Shown here piece by piece: positions 26,340-33,922 of a stretch of DNA of 43,614 nt (position 1 is its first letter; each line of letters opens with the position of its first letter). The notes under the pieces were generated by a model. The model ran no database searches, had not been told where the DNA came from, and worked only from the letters and a program-made list of their open reading frames with translations. Position numbers and translations under genes: made by a program. The stretch covers positions 1 through 43,614 of the forward strand of contig CAMSEM010000002.1 of assembly GCA_947057505.1 (NCBI GenBank). Reading direction: 5' to 3'. This stretch comes from an uncultured Clostridium sp. Lineage in GTDB: Bacteria > Bacillota > Clostridia > TANB77 > CAG-508.

Positions 26340-27461
26340 ATGATAGATAAAAAAATAGGAAACTTAGAAGCAATTGCATTAGTTTTAATTGTAGTGATAG
26401 CTCATATTATTTCAAACTTACCTAAAGGCATTATTTCTTCAACTTCTTCTGGTGCAATTATAAATGTTGTTTTTGTAAGCATTATTGCTTTAGGAATTGT
26501 ATTTTTAATCTCAGAATTGCTAAAAAAGTTTCCTAATTTAGATATTTTAGATATTAGCAAATTTTTAGGCGGTAAAGCTTTAAAAGCTATCATTGGTATT
26601 TTATTTTTTAGTTATTTTATTTTTACTATTAGCATACTTCTTAGAAGCTTTTCGGAAGGACTAAAAATTATATTTTTCCCAAGAACTCCTACTCCTGTCA
26701 TTATGATACTTTTTTTGCTTGCCGTTGTTATTGCAAATAGATTAGGATTTCAAGCAATTGCTCGTTCTAATTTATTTATTATGCCAATTATTTTGTTTAC
26801 TATTTTATTTATCTTTTTTGCAAACCTTCAAAACTTTACTTTTCAAGGAATGACTCCATTGTTTGGTGAAGGAATAGAATCTACTTTTTTTGCTGGACTT
26901 GCAAATTTATTTGCATTTGGTGGAATTAGTTATTTATATTTTCTCCCTCCCTATTTAAAAGATGAAAAATCCCAAAATAAAATTGCACTAACTTCGATTT
27001 TAGCTTCTGCTATTTGCCTACTTTTTAGTATAGCTACATTACTATTTTTATCACCTAATTCAATTATAACACAAGAAATTTTTCCTCTTTATTTAGCTTC
27101 TCGTTATATTGAATTTGGCAGGTTTTTACAAAGATTAGATGCTATTTTTTTACTTATATGGATTATTGCAATTGTTTCTTACTTGAGTATTAGTTTTTGT
27201 TTTGCAACAAAAGTCTTTCAAAAAGTGCTAAATTTGCAATATAGGAAATGGTATATTGGTTTATTGGCATTACTAGTATTTGGCATTGGCTTAGTTCCTA
27301 GTAATCTATACCAAGTTATTTTCATAGAAAATACAGTATATAAATATACTATTTTAATTTTAGTATTGGCTATTAGTTTAAGTATATTAATATTTGCTAA
27401 TATAAAATATCACTTTCTCAAAAAGAAAGGAGCGGTTTCAATTGATAAAGCATCTTTATAA
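26340..27461 (+). CDS. gerKB: Spore germination receptor B subunit (APC-like transporter fold)
   Basis: The B subunit of the Ger receptor, an integral membrane protein related to amino-acid permeases and thought to bind the nutrient. The 373-residue protein (from ATG 26340, with AAAGG 9 nt upstream; a GTG at 26334 is less well placed) has about ten membrane segments throughout. Family segments include LDILDISKFLGGKALK, RTPTPVIMILFLLAVV and FGGISYLYFLPPYLKD. It follows gerKA after 42 nt and overlaps gerKC by 20 nt. No in-frame CGG and no frame change occurs here although both flanking subunits have them. Confidence 0.93.
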   Translation: MIDKKIGNLEAIALVLIVVIAHIISNLPKGIISSTSSGAIINVVFVSIIALGIVFLISELLKKFPNLDILDISKFLGGKALKAIIGILFFSYFIFTISILLRSFSEGLKIIFFPRTPTPVIMILFLLAVVIANRLGFQAIARSNLFIMPIILFTILFIFFANLQNFTFQGMTPLFGEGIESTFFAGLANLFAFGGISYLYFLPPYLKDEKSQNKIALTSILASAICLLFSIATLLFLSPNSIITQEIFPLYLASRYIEFGRFLQRLDAIFLLIWIIAIVSYLSISFCFATKVFQKVLNLQYRKWYIGLLALLVFGIGLVPSNLYQVIFIENTVYKYTILILVLAISLSILIFANIKYHFLKKKGAVSIDKASL

Positions 27462-28679
27462 ATATCTTCTTATTATTATCATTGCTATTATATTTTCCTC
27501 TGCTTTTGTAGGTGCTCATAGTATACAAAGTGTAGATGATTTAGCTTATGCAGTTGCTATTGGATTTGATGTTGGAGAAAATGACCGTATTAAAGTTACT
27601 TTTCAATTTACTATGCCTAATTCTAGTGGTGAAGGCTCTCAGGGCGAAACAGCTCCTGTTGTAATTGATAGTGTAGAAGCTGCTTGTATTGAGTCTGCTG
27701 TTAACCTAATGAATACTTTTGTTAGTAAAGAAGTAAACCTTTCTCATTGCAAGGTTATTGTATTTTCAGAAGAGTTTGCAAAGAGAGGAATTAGTAAAGA
27801 AATTTATAGTTTAATGAACAAAGTACAAGTTAGACCCAATAGTAATATCATTGTTAGTACTAGTACTGCTAAAGAGTATATTGAAAGTGTAAAGCCAAGT
27901 TTAGAGAACTTAGTAGCAAAGTTTTATGAAATTTTACCTCGCTCTAGTGAATATACTGGCTTTACTTCTGATATTAAACTTCGGTGATTTTTTTAATAAA
28001 CTAGAAAGTAAGTCTGGAGAACCTGTTGCTATTTTACGGAACTCCAATTTCTTCTAATAGTTCTTCCTCTCAAAGTGGAGATGGTTCTTCTGAAGGTGGA
28101 GCAGCTAGTAGTTCTTCTAAGGAAGGTCCTTTACCTGCTGATAATGGTATAGAAAATATTGGCTTAGCTGTTTTTAAAAGTGATAAATTAGTTAGTAAAC
28201 TAAATACTACTGAAACTTTATGCAATTTAATTGTAACTAACAAATTAAAAAACTGTAGACTTTCTATTCCAGACCCAGAAGATGAGACTAAAGCAATTGA
28301 TTTATATTTAACTTTAGAATCTAGTCCTAAGATTAAAGTTGATATTTTAAATGGTACACCCTATGTTAATATAAAATTGAAAATGAATAGTAGAATTTCT
28401 TCTATTAATCAAATTTCAAAACATGTTACAGATGAGCGAATTGATAAAATTGAAGAATCTCTTTCCCACTATTTAAAGTCTAATATGTTAAATTATTTAT
28501 ATAAAACTTCAAAAGAATTTCATTCAGATATTTCTGGAATAGGAAAATTTGCTATTGCTAACTTTAAAACCTCTTCTGAATTTGAGGAGTATAACTGGTT
28601 AGATAATTATGAAAATGCCTTTTTCCAAGTAGATGCTAGTGTTAAACTAAAATCTAGCTATTTATTAACTGGTAGTTAA
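27442..28679 (+). CDS. gerKC: Spore germination receptor C subunit, needs two +1 recodings; no lipobox
   Basis: The C subunit, normally a lipoprotein on the outer face of the spore inner membrane. TTG at 27442 has AAAGGAG 9 nt upstream inside gerKB. The N-terminal helix (LYKYLLIIIIAIIFSSAFVG) leads to VDDLAYAVAIGFD, but the usual lipobox Cys (as in L-x-G-C-W) is absent. The first frame ends SDIKL-CGG-TGA; CGGT as Gly gives SDIKL-G-DFFNKLESKSG. Seventeen codons later VAIL-CGG; CGGA as Gly gives VAIL-G-TPISSNSS and the remaining 212 residues (NIGLAVFKSDKLVSK, VNIKLKMNSRISSIN). Total 411 residues, normal for GerC. A Ser/Gly/Glu low-complexity stretch follows the second site. Confidence 0.9.
27982..27985 (+). 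other. First +1 recoding site CGGT in gerKC
   Basis: Context AAA-CTT-CGG-TGA-TTT; AAA-CTT-[CGGT]-GAT-TTT gives K-L-G-D-F. The unshifted stop TGA is immediately after CGG, leaving no alternative long product. Confidence 0.75.
28037..28040 (+). other. Second +1 recoding site CGGA in gerKC
   Basis: Context ATT-TTA-CGG-AAC in the frame set by the first shift; ATT-TTA-[CGGA]-ACT-CCA gives I-L-G-T-P. It lies 51 nt after the end of the first quadruplet. Confidence 0.75.
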
Positions 28680-28714
28680 AATGATATTTTAAATGTTTAA
28701 GGAGATGGACCTTT

Positions 28715-28887
28715 ATGGTTTCTAGTATTTTAATTATTTTATTTTCTATTGTAGCTTGCTTAGAAAGTGCAGCTTATGGTTTTTATGAGTTACAAGTAAA
28801 TAAGAATAAGGTGCGGTGGAGTTGTTTTATTTATTTTTTCTATTGTGCGGACTTATTTTTCCTATTACTATTTATTTTATTACTTAA
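28715..28887 (+). CDS. 56-residue two-helix membrane protein after gerKC, needs two +1 recodings
   Basis: AAGGAGAT is about 10 nt before ATG 28715. The first frame gives MVSSILIILFSIVACLESAA then YGFYELQVNKNKV. Then CGGT (28814) as Gly gives GGVVLFIFSIV, and CGGA (28848) as Gly gives GLIFPITIYFIT and a stop at 28887. The result is a compact protein of 56 residues with two hydrophobic helices joined by a short polar turn. Without the shifts a longer Phe/Leu-rich frame runs to 28993, which looks like non-coding translation. I do not recognise the family; small two-helix proteins often accompany Ger receptors (as GerD/GerX-type accessories), so a role in germination is a contextual guess. Confidence 0.65.
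28814..28817 (+). other. First +1 recoding site CGGT in the 56-residue gene
   Basis: Context AAG-GTG-CGG-TGG; AAG-GTG-[CGGT]-GGA-GTT gives K-V-G-G-V and turns the following bases into a regular hydrophobic helix. Confidence 0.65.
28848..28851 (+). other. Second +1 recoding site CGGA in the 56-residue gene
   Basis: Context ATT-GTG-CGG-ACT in the frame set by the first shift; ATT-GTG-[CGGA]-CTT-ATT gives I-V-G-L-I and a natural stop 12 codons on. Confidence 0.65.
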
Positions 28888-28993
28888 TTTTAATTATCTT
28901 TTTATTATATCACTAATTGATAATTTCATACTGGCTAGCACTAGAGATAAATTTTGTTATTTTTTACCACAGTATAACAAGTATGTTATGTAG

Positions 28994-29027
28994 AAAAATC
29001 CCGCAATCTTTTTTTAGATTGCGGGAT
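28994..29027 (-). terminator. Terminator between the germination operon and the convergent orphan
   Basis: Perfect arms ATCCCGCAATCT (28998-29009) and AGATTGCGGGAT (29016-29027). The minus strand has a T5 run after it, so it mainly ends the gene at 29043-29459; it may also stop plus-strand transcripts. Confidence 0.88.
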
Positions 29028-29042
29028 GCAGTTTAAGTTTTA

Positions 29043-29459
29043 CTATTTACCACCAAAATATATCCAAAATTTCATTTCGTTTAATTCTTTTACATCTTGT
29101 TCCAACTTAATAGTTTCTATTTGCTTTTGATTTATTTGTTTTTCTATAACAGATAGGTCACTATTAAAGTTCTGCATGCATTCTTCCAGTTCTTGATTTG
29201 TTAATTCTTTTTCTGTAATATTTTGGGTGAAATTCGTTATTATACTCTCTTTCTTAGTTTCAAGCTCTTGAATTGTTTCTTGACATTCTTGCAATTGTTC
29301 TGGAACTTCAAAATTCTCCCCTATGACCATTAGACCACAAATTATTGCAATTATAAAAATTACTGATAGTCCACCTGTTGCTACTCCTAACAATTCATTA
29401 TCATCCTTTTCTGCTATCCAAAATATAAGCAGAGAAAAAAGCAATAGTAAACTAAACAT
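29043..29459 (-). CDS. Unrecognised membrane protein with coiled-coil tail
   Basis: A 138-residue protein with two hydrophobic segments at about 1-15 and 25-48 (LLGVATGGLSVIFIIAIICG) and a C-terminal helical tail (about 55-130) rich in Glu, Gln, Leu and Ile with heptad-like spacing (LQECQETIQELETKKESII, SVIEKQINQKQIETIKLEQD). AAAGGAGG is just before the ATG. It is monocistronic with its own terminator. I can name no family; membrane-anchored coiled-coil proteins of this size often act in envelope organisation or sensing, but no motif supports this here. Confidence 0.75.
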   Translation of the reverse strand: MFSLLLLFSLLIFWIAEKDDNELLGVATGGLSVIFIIAIICGLMVIGENFEVPEQLQECQETIQELETKKESIITNFTQNITEKELTNQELEECMQNFNSDLSVIEKQINQKQIETIKLEQDVKELNEMKFWIYFGGK

Positions 29460-29651
29460 TTTTCTTTCCTCCTTTAATTACTTTTATTGATGTATATTCA
29501 TTTATGTTAAAACCAAAAAGCTAGAAGGAATTTTTTCCTTTTTACTATTTAGTATAATAAGGTACTTTAAACAAGTTATTACTTGCATTACTCTTTTATC
29601 ATATTATATATTTACATAATATTCAATGTTTTTTTGTAAACTTTCACCTCT

Positions 29652-31586
29652 TTATTGTATGGCTTGAATAGCCTCAAAATCAATTCTTCTAGAAATCTTA
29701 TCTGCAAATTTCACTTTAATTGGAATGCTATCCCCTATTTTATATACTTTTTTAGAGCGCTCTCCTATTAAGGTTTTATTTTGCTCATTATATATAAAGT
29801 AATCATCTCCTAAGTCTTCAAAACGAATTAGTCCTTCTACAGTATTTTCTAATTCTACAAATATACCAAATGAAGTAATACTAGAAATAATACCTGTATA
29901 TTCTTCTCCTATTTTATCTTGCATAAATTCTGCCTTTTTAATGTCTGTTGCATCTCTTTCTACTTTTTGTGCTACCTTTTCTCTTTCAGATGAGCTTTGC
30001 GCATATTTGGTAGCATAATCAGTATATTTTTCTAGGTCTTTTTCTTCTAAGTTATAGTTTTGCTCTATATATTTTGAAATTACTCTATGAATAAACAAGT
30101 CTGGATACCTTCTAATTGGTGATGTAAAGTGGCAATAATATTTACTTGCTATTCCAAAGTGCCCTTTATTTTCACTTTCGTATTTTGCTACTTTTAAAGT
30201 ACGTAAAATTAGGTTAGAAACTACTCTTTCTTCTGGCTTTCCTTTTACTTGTTCTAATACTTCTGCAAAGGCTTTTGGGTGAATGGTATCTTGCGATGTT
30301 TTTATTTTATAGCCTAAATTCCATAAAAATTGATTTAATTCTTTAACTTTATCTATATCTGGTACTTCGTGTACACGGTAAATAAATGGTGCTTCTAACC
30401 AATAGAATTTTTCTGCTACTGTTTCGTTGGCAGTTAGCATAAATTGCTCTATTATTTCATTTGCAAAGTATAGGTCATATTTTTTTATATCTACTGCAAC
30501 ACCATCTTCATTTAGGATTATTTTGCTTTCTGGTATGTCTAAATTTAAACTACCACTTACATTTCTTCTTTGTTTTAGAATAAGGGCTAATTCTTCCATT
30601 CTTTTAAAATGTGAGAAGTATTTATTAGTAGTATTATTATTTAACTCATCTAATATTGCTTGTACTTCTTTATAACTCATTCTTCTGGTTACATTAATAA
30701 TACTCTTATAGATATTAGAAGAAACCACTTTTCCTGTTTTATCAATTTCCATCAGTACTGTTATGGCAAACCTATCTTGTCCTTGGTTTAAACTGCAAAT
30801 TCCATTAGATAGTTCTTTTGGAAGCATTGGAATTACCCTATCTAGCATGTAAATACTAGTTCCTCTTAAAATAGCTTCTTTATCTAATTTTGAGCCTTCT
30901 TGTACATAGTAACTAACATCTGCTATCGAAACATTTAATAGGTAATTTCCATTTTCTAATTTCTCTACTGCTACTGCATCATCTAAATCTTTGGCATCTT
31001 CTCCATCTATGGTAAAAATTTCTTTTTCCCTTAAATCTAGACGATTTGGAATGTCTTTTTTCGATACTTCTTGTTTGATTTGTTTTGCTTGCTCAATAAC
31101 AGGCTCTGGAAATTCATAAGGTAGGTCATATTCTCTTACAAGCGAAAGCATGTCCACTCCTGCTTGATTAACATTGCCTAAAATTTCTATAATTTTACCT
31201 TCTGCATTTTTATTTTTTTGTGGAAATTTTGTAATTTCTGCCACTACTTTTTGATTGTTTTTAACTTTTTTACTATTTTTCTTAGAAATGTAGATGTCTG
31301 TTGTTATTTTTTTATCATCAGGTATTACAAAACCGAAGTTTTTACTTTTTTGAAAAACTCCTACTACTTTTGTTTTTTCGTGTTTTAGTATTTTTACAAT
31401 TTTTCCTTCTTGATGGCTATTTTCCCTTTGTTCTTCTACTATTTTTACAATTACCTCATCTCCATCAATTGCCCCATAAGTATTTCCTTTTGCAATATAT
31501 ATTTCCTTTTCTTGGTCTTCTACTTTTACAAAACCAAAACCTTTTTCATTTCCTCTAAAAATTCCTATTAATTCTTTCTTTTTCAT
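29652..31586 (-). CDS. rnr: Ribonuclease R
   Basis: RNase R is a processive 3'-to-5' exoribonuclease of the RNB family that can unwind structured RNA. From ATG 31586 (MKKKELIGIFRGNEKGFGFV; GAGAAGGGG upstream) it has 644 residues: cold-shock-like domains (about 1-140), the RNB catalytic domain with FTIDGEDAKDLDDAVAVE (the Asp cluster binding metal), PMLPKELSNGICSLN, YCHFTSPIRRYPDLFIHR, and a C-terminal S1 domain (GEEYTGIISSITSFGIFVEL). It is a little shorter than E. coli RNase R, as usual in Firmicutes, and lacks the basic tail. The secG-rnr order is conserved in Firmicutes, usually followed by smpB, which is not here. Confidence 0.97.
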   Translation of the reverse strand: MKKKELIGIFRGNEKGFGFVKVEDQEKEIYIAKGNTYGAIDGDEVIVKIVEEQRENSHQEGKIVKILKHEKTKVVGVFQKSKNFGFVIPDDKKITTDIYISKKNSKKVKNNQKVVAEITKFPQKNKNAEGKIIEILGNVNQAGVDMLSLVREYDLPYEFPEPVIEQAKQIKQEVSKKDIPNRLDLREKEIFTIDGEDAKDLDDAVAVEKLENGNYLLNVSIADVSYYVQEGSKLDKEAILRGTSIYMLDRVIPMLPKELSNGICSLNQGQDRFAITVLMEIDKTGKVVSSNIYKSIINVTRRMSYKEVQAILDELNNNTTNKYFSHFKRMEELALILKQRRNVSGSLNLDIPESKIILNEDGVAVDIKKYDLYFANEIIEQFMLTANETVAEKFYWLEAPFIYRVHEVPDIDKVKELNQFLWNLGYKIKTSQDTIHPKAFAEVLEQVKGKPEERVVSNLILRTLKVAKYESENKGHFGIASKYYCHFTSPIRRYPDLFIHRVISKYIEQNYNLEEKDLEKYTDYATKYAQSSSEREKVAQKVERDATDIKKAEFMQDKIGEEYTGIISSITSFGIFVELENTVEGLIRFEDLGDDYFIYNEQNKTLIGERSKKVYKIGDSIPIKVKFADKISRRIDFEAIQAIQ

Positions 31587-31675
31587 TTTTCCCCTTCTCA
31601 AAATTTGTTTTTCTAATTACTGTTCTATTTTCTTACTATTATCAAGTTTTACTTTTATATTTATTCATTTCTTCT

Positions 31676-31820
31676 GTAAAAACTATATATACTTAGTTTT
31701 GAAGTGTGTAGATACCAAAGTCTTTTTATAATAGAAAGAGCTTTGGTATCAAATCGTCCCACTTTGAAACACATGTTATGTGTTTCAAAAACGTAAAAAC
31801 TAAGTATATATAGCTTTCAC
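31676..31820. repeat. Palindromic three-way-junction element between secG and rnr
   Basis: Outer arms 31683-31700 and 31796-31813 (CTATATATACTTAGTTTT and its exact complement) are perfect for 18 bp. Inside are two further hairpins: GATACCAAAG (31711-31720) with CTTTGGTATC (31741-31750), and TTTGAAACACA (31763-31773) with TGTGTTTCAAA (31779-31789). The whole can fold as an RNA or DNA three-way junction. It codes for nothing I can support. It may be a small non-autonomous mobile element or a structured RNA; no clear target duplication was seen. Confidence 0.7.
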
Positions 31821-31840
31821 ACAAGGATAATTCCACAAAA

Positions 31841-31871
31841 CAAAAAGCGACAGAAAAACAAATTTTCTGCC
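31841..31871 (-). terminator. Terminator after secG
   Basis: Minus-strand arms GGCAGAAAA (31871-31863) and TTTTCTGTC (31857-31849, one G-U-type pair) followed by GCTTTTTG. It lies 10 nt after the secG stop, so rnr probably has its own promoter. Confidence 0.75.
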
Positions 31872-31880
31872 ACTTATACC

Positions 31881-32129
31881 TTATACTAGATATAGAATAC
31901 CTAAGCCAATAGCTAATACAACAAATGCAACTCCTAAGATGATAGTCCATCTTTTTAATTTTCCTTGCTTTGTCCTTCCTTTATTTTGCTCATAAAAATT
32001 ATTGGTTGAAGAACCCATGATTGTACCTGAAGCTCCTGCTTTTTCTTTATTTTGTATTGTTGCTAAAACAATTAAGCTAATACATACGATAACATATAAT
32101 ACTAATATAATATATTTTGCTATTTCCAT
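31881..32129 (-). CDS. secG: Preprotein translocase subunit SecG
   Basis: An 82-residue SecG with two membrane helices (about 5-22 and 62-81) and the characteristic polar loop TIQNKEKAGASGTIMGSS between them. SecG supports protein export through SecYE; secY is in the ribosomal operon at 37.6-38.9 kb. The ribosome site AAGGAG is remote (about 42 nt upstream) with a hairpin between it and the ATG. It lies upstream of rnr as in many Firmicutes. Confidence 0.94.
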   Translation of the reverse strand: MEIAKYIILVLYVIVCISLIVLATIQNKEKAGASGTIMGSSTNNFYEQNKGRTKQGKLKRWTIILGVAFVVLAIGLGILYLV

Positions 32130-32176
32130 ATTTTCCAGCTTATGCTAAGCTTATTATCAGCTTAACATTTCTCCTT
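32130..32176 (-). promoter_or_regulatory. secG leader: remote Shine-Dalgarno with hairpin before the ATG
   Basis: AAGGAG (32176-32171) is followed by a three-codon frame ATG-TTA-AGC-TGA and a hairpin with arms TAAGCT (32064-type pair at 32064 is not used; arms are 32159-32164 and 32146-32151), then the secG ATG at 32129. It resembles the xseB and infA leaders. Confidence 0.45.
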
Positions 32177-32197
32177 CCCATATAACTTTAAATCATT

Positions 32198-32722
32198 CTA
32201 AACTAGTTTTAAAATAACTACTTCTGCATTGTCTCCTCTTCTTGGTCCTTTTTTTAGGATAGTAGTGTATCCACCAACTCTACCTTCATATTTTGGAGCA
32301 ATTTCGTTAAATAGTTTTGCAGTTAAGTCAATGTTATTTCCTTTACTGTCTTTTACTTTGTTAACCATTTTCATCATTTTTCTTCTAGCATTTAATCTAG
32401 TTGGCATGTCTTTTTGTCTTTTTTCAGTAGTTTCTTCTTTTACTACTCTTAAATATTCTTTTCCATTTTTGCTTTTTACAAGCTCTGTTACTTTATTTCC
32501 TTTGCTATCTAGTTTTGCTTTAGATACTTTAACATCAACCATTTCAAAGTTATCTTTTTCTTTTACAGCTAAAGCAATTATACTATCTGCAATTGCTTTT
32601 ACTTCTTTTGCTCTGCTTTCAGTTGTTTCTATTTTTTCATGTAATATTAAATCTGTTGTTAAAGTTTTAAGCATTGCCAATCTAATGTCTGTTGGTCTAC
32701 CTAATTTTCTATTTGTAGCCAC
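32198..32722 (-). CDS. rplQ: 50S ribosomal protein L17, with an internal extension
   Basis: L17 lines the peptide exit region of the 50S subunit. The 174-residue protein starts RKLGRPTDIRLAMLKTLTTD and ends with the usual GGYTTILKKGPRRGDNAEVV, but at 174 residues it exceeds the usual 115-130. The extra part is an insertion of about 50 residues in the middle (VDVKVSKAKLDSKGNKVTEL, VKSKNGKEYLRVVKEETT), rich in Lys and Glu. The gene follows rpoA by about 75 nt and ends the alpha cluster. AAAAGGAGGG precedes the ATG. The insert could contact rRNA or be dispensable. Confidence 0.96.
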   Translation of the reverse strand: MATNRKLGRPTDIRLAMLKTLTTDLILHEKIETTESRAKEVKAIADSIIALAVKEKDNFEMVDVKVSKAKLDSKGNKVTELVKSKNGKEYLRVVKEETTEKRQKDMPTRLNARRKMMKMVNKVKDSKGNNIDLTAKLFNEIAPKYEGRVGGYTTILKKGPRRGDNAEVVILKLV

Positions 32723-32796
32723 GTTTCTTTCCCTCCTTTTTAGTTAGCTTCTTTAATGAGGCATTAAAAATAATTTACAAGTATTTCTATTTGTTA

Positions 32797-33744
32797 TTAT
32801 TCTTCTTCCTTAGCAAAATCTAATCCTAAAGAATGTAATTTATTTGTTACTTCATCTAAAGATTTTTTACCAAGGTTTCTTACCTTCATCATATCTGATT
32901 CTGTTTTATTTGTTAAGTCTTCTACTGTAGAAATATTAGCTCTTTTTAAGCAATTGAATGATCTAACAGATAGTTCTAAGTCTTCAATTGACATTTCAAG
33001 AACTTTCTCTTTTTTAGATTCTTCTTTTTCTACCATTACTTGTGTATTTTTTGTTGCTTCTGATAAATCAATAAATAGTTCCAAATGCCCTGTCATAACT
33101 TTTGCAGCTAAGCTTAGTGCTTCATCTGGTGTTAAACCACCATTTGTCCAAACTTCAATTGTTAGTTTATCGTAATCTACCATTTGTCCAACTCTAGTAT
33201 TTTCTACTGCATAGTTTACTTTCTTAACAGGTGTATAAATAGAATCTATTGGAAGTACTCCTATAGCTTGGTCTGGCTTTTTATTTTTTTCTGCATTATT
33301 ATAGCCCCTACCTTTATTAGCAGTTAGTTCCATTACTAAGTGTCCACCTTCTGAAACAGTTGCAATATGTAAGTCTGGATTTAAAACTTCTATTGTACCA
33401 TCAGTAATAATATCTCCTGCTTTAACTTTTCCTGGACCTTTAAAGTCTATTCTTAATGTTTTTTCTTCATTGCCATCTTGTCTTAAACAAACACTTTTTA
33501 AATTAACAATAATTTCTGGAACATCTTCTACTACATTTGGAATTGTTGCAAATTCATGTACAACACCATCAATTTTTGCACTTGTTATTGCTGTTCCTGG
33601 TAAAGAAGATAATAATATTCTTCTTAACGAATTACCAATTGTAATTCCATACCCTCTTTCTAATGGTTCACATACAAATTTTGCATAATTTTTATCTTCG
33701 TCCATTTCTAAGCATTTAATATTTGGCTTTTCAAATTCTATCAT
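32797..33744 (-). CDS. rpoA: DNA-directed RNA polymerase alpha subunit
   Basis: The 315-residue alpha subunit dimerises to start polymerase assembly and contacts activators and UP elements. N-terminal domain (about 1-230) shows YGITIGNSLRRILLSSLPG, GTIEVLNPDLHIATVSEGG and GLTPDEALSLAAKVM. The C-terminal domain after a Lys/Glu linker has SVRSFNCLKRANISTVEDL and RNLGKKSLDEV. Length is normal. AGGAGGT precedes the ATG. It lies between rpsD and rplQ as in other Firmicutes, after a 176-nt gap with repeated CTAACTTCT segments that could be regulatory. Confidence 0.98.
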   Translation of the reverse strand: MIEFEKPNIKCLEMDEDKNYAKFVCEPLERGYGITIGNSLRRILLSSLPGTAITSAKIDGVVHEFATIPNVVEDVPEIIVNLKSVCLRQDGNEEKTLRIDFKGPGKVKAGDIITDGTIEVLNPDLHIATVSEGGHLVMELTANKGRGYNNAEKNKKPDQAIGVLPIDSIYTPVKKVNYAVENTRVGQMVDYDKLTIEVWTNGGLTPDEALSLAAKVMTGHLELFIDLSEATKNTQVMVEKEESKKEKVLEMSIEDLELSVRSFNCLKRANISTVEDLTNKTESDMMKVRNLGKKSLDEVTNKLHSLGLDFAKEEE

Positions 33745-33763
33745 TTTTACCTCCTAATTATTT

Positions 33764-33922
33764 AGAAGTTAGAGATATGGGGTTTATATTAAATTTGTTA
33801 TTTAACTTTTTACCTTAATTTACTCTACTTCACCTTTTATTTTTCAAGAAGTTAGAGGTTAAAAGTTATGGTTGCATATAGTACCATTCCTTCTCCTCTA
33901 ATACTATATTTATCTAACTTCT
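33764..33922 (-). promoter_or_regulatory. rpsD-rpoA gap with three mutually pairing AGAAGTTAG/CTAACTTCT segments
   Basis: Reading the minus strand, AGAAGTTAG occurs once at the rpsD end (33922-33914), then its complement CTAACTTCT occurs twice (33855-33847 and 33772-33764), the last just before the rpoA ribosome site. One upstream segment can pair with either copy, so two exclusive folds are possible. A small ATGGT/ACCAT hairpin lies between. Confidence 0.45.

Noticed and set aside
27442..28679. gerKC as two independent genes
   Set aside because: The second frame has no ribosome site, and the 17 codons between the two CGG sites only make sense as part of one protein.
7235..28887. CGG reassigned to a stop or to another amino acid such as Trp or Gln
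   Set aside because: Reading CGG as any single amino acid in frame still loses the protein at all eleven sites; only a +1 step restores it.
7235..28887. Plain sequencing or assembly error inserting C before GG
   Set aside because: Not fully excluded, but all eleven fall at a codon border before glycine, whereas GG in Trp codons or across codons is unaffected; a base-level artefact should not respect reading frame.
7235..28887. General pseudogene decay
   Set aside because: No stops, deletions or other frame breaks occur in these genes, and they include priA and a full germination operon.
28887..28993. Extended tail of the unshifted small gene after gerKC
   Set aside because: Sequence is Phe/Leu/Asn-rich without pattern and runs into the terminator; the shifted frame has a natural stop at 28887.
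31676..31820. tmRNA (ssrA) near rnr
   Set aside because: Too short, no tRNA-like ends or tag frame; only palindromes.
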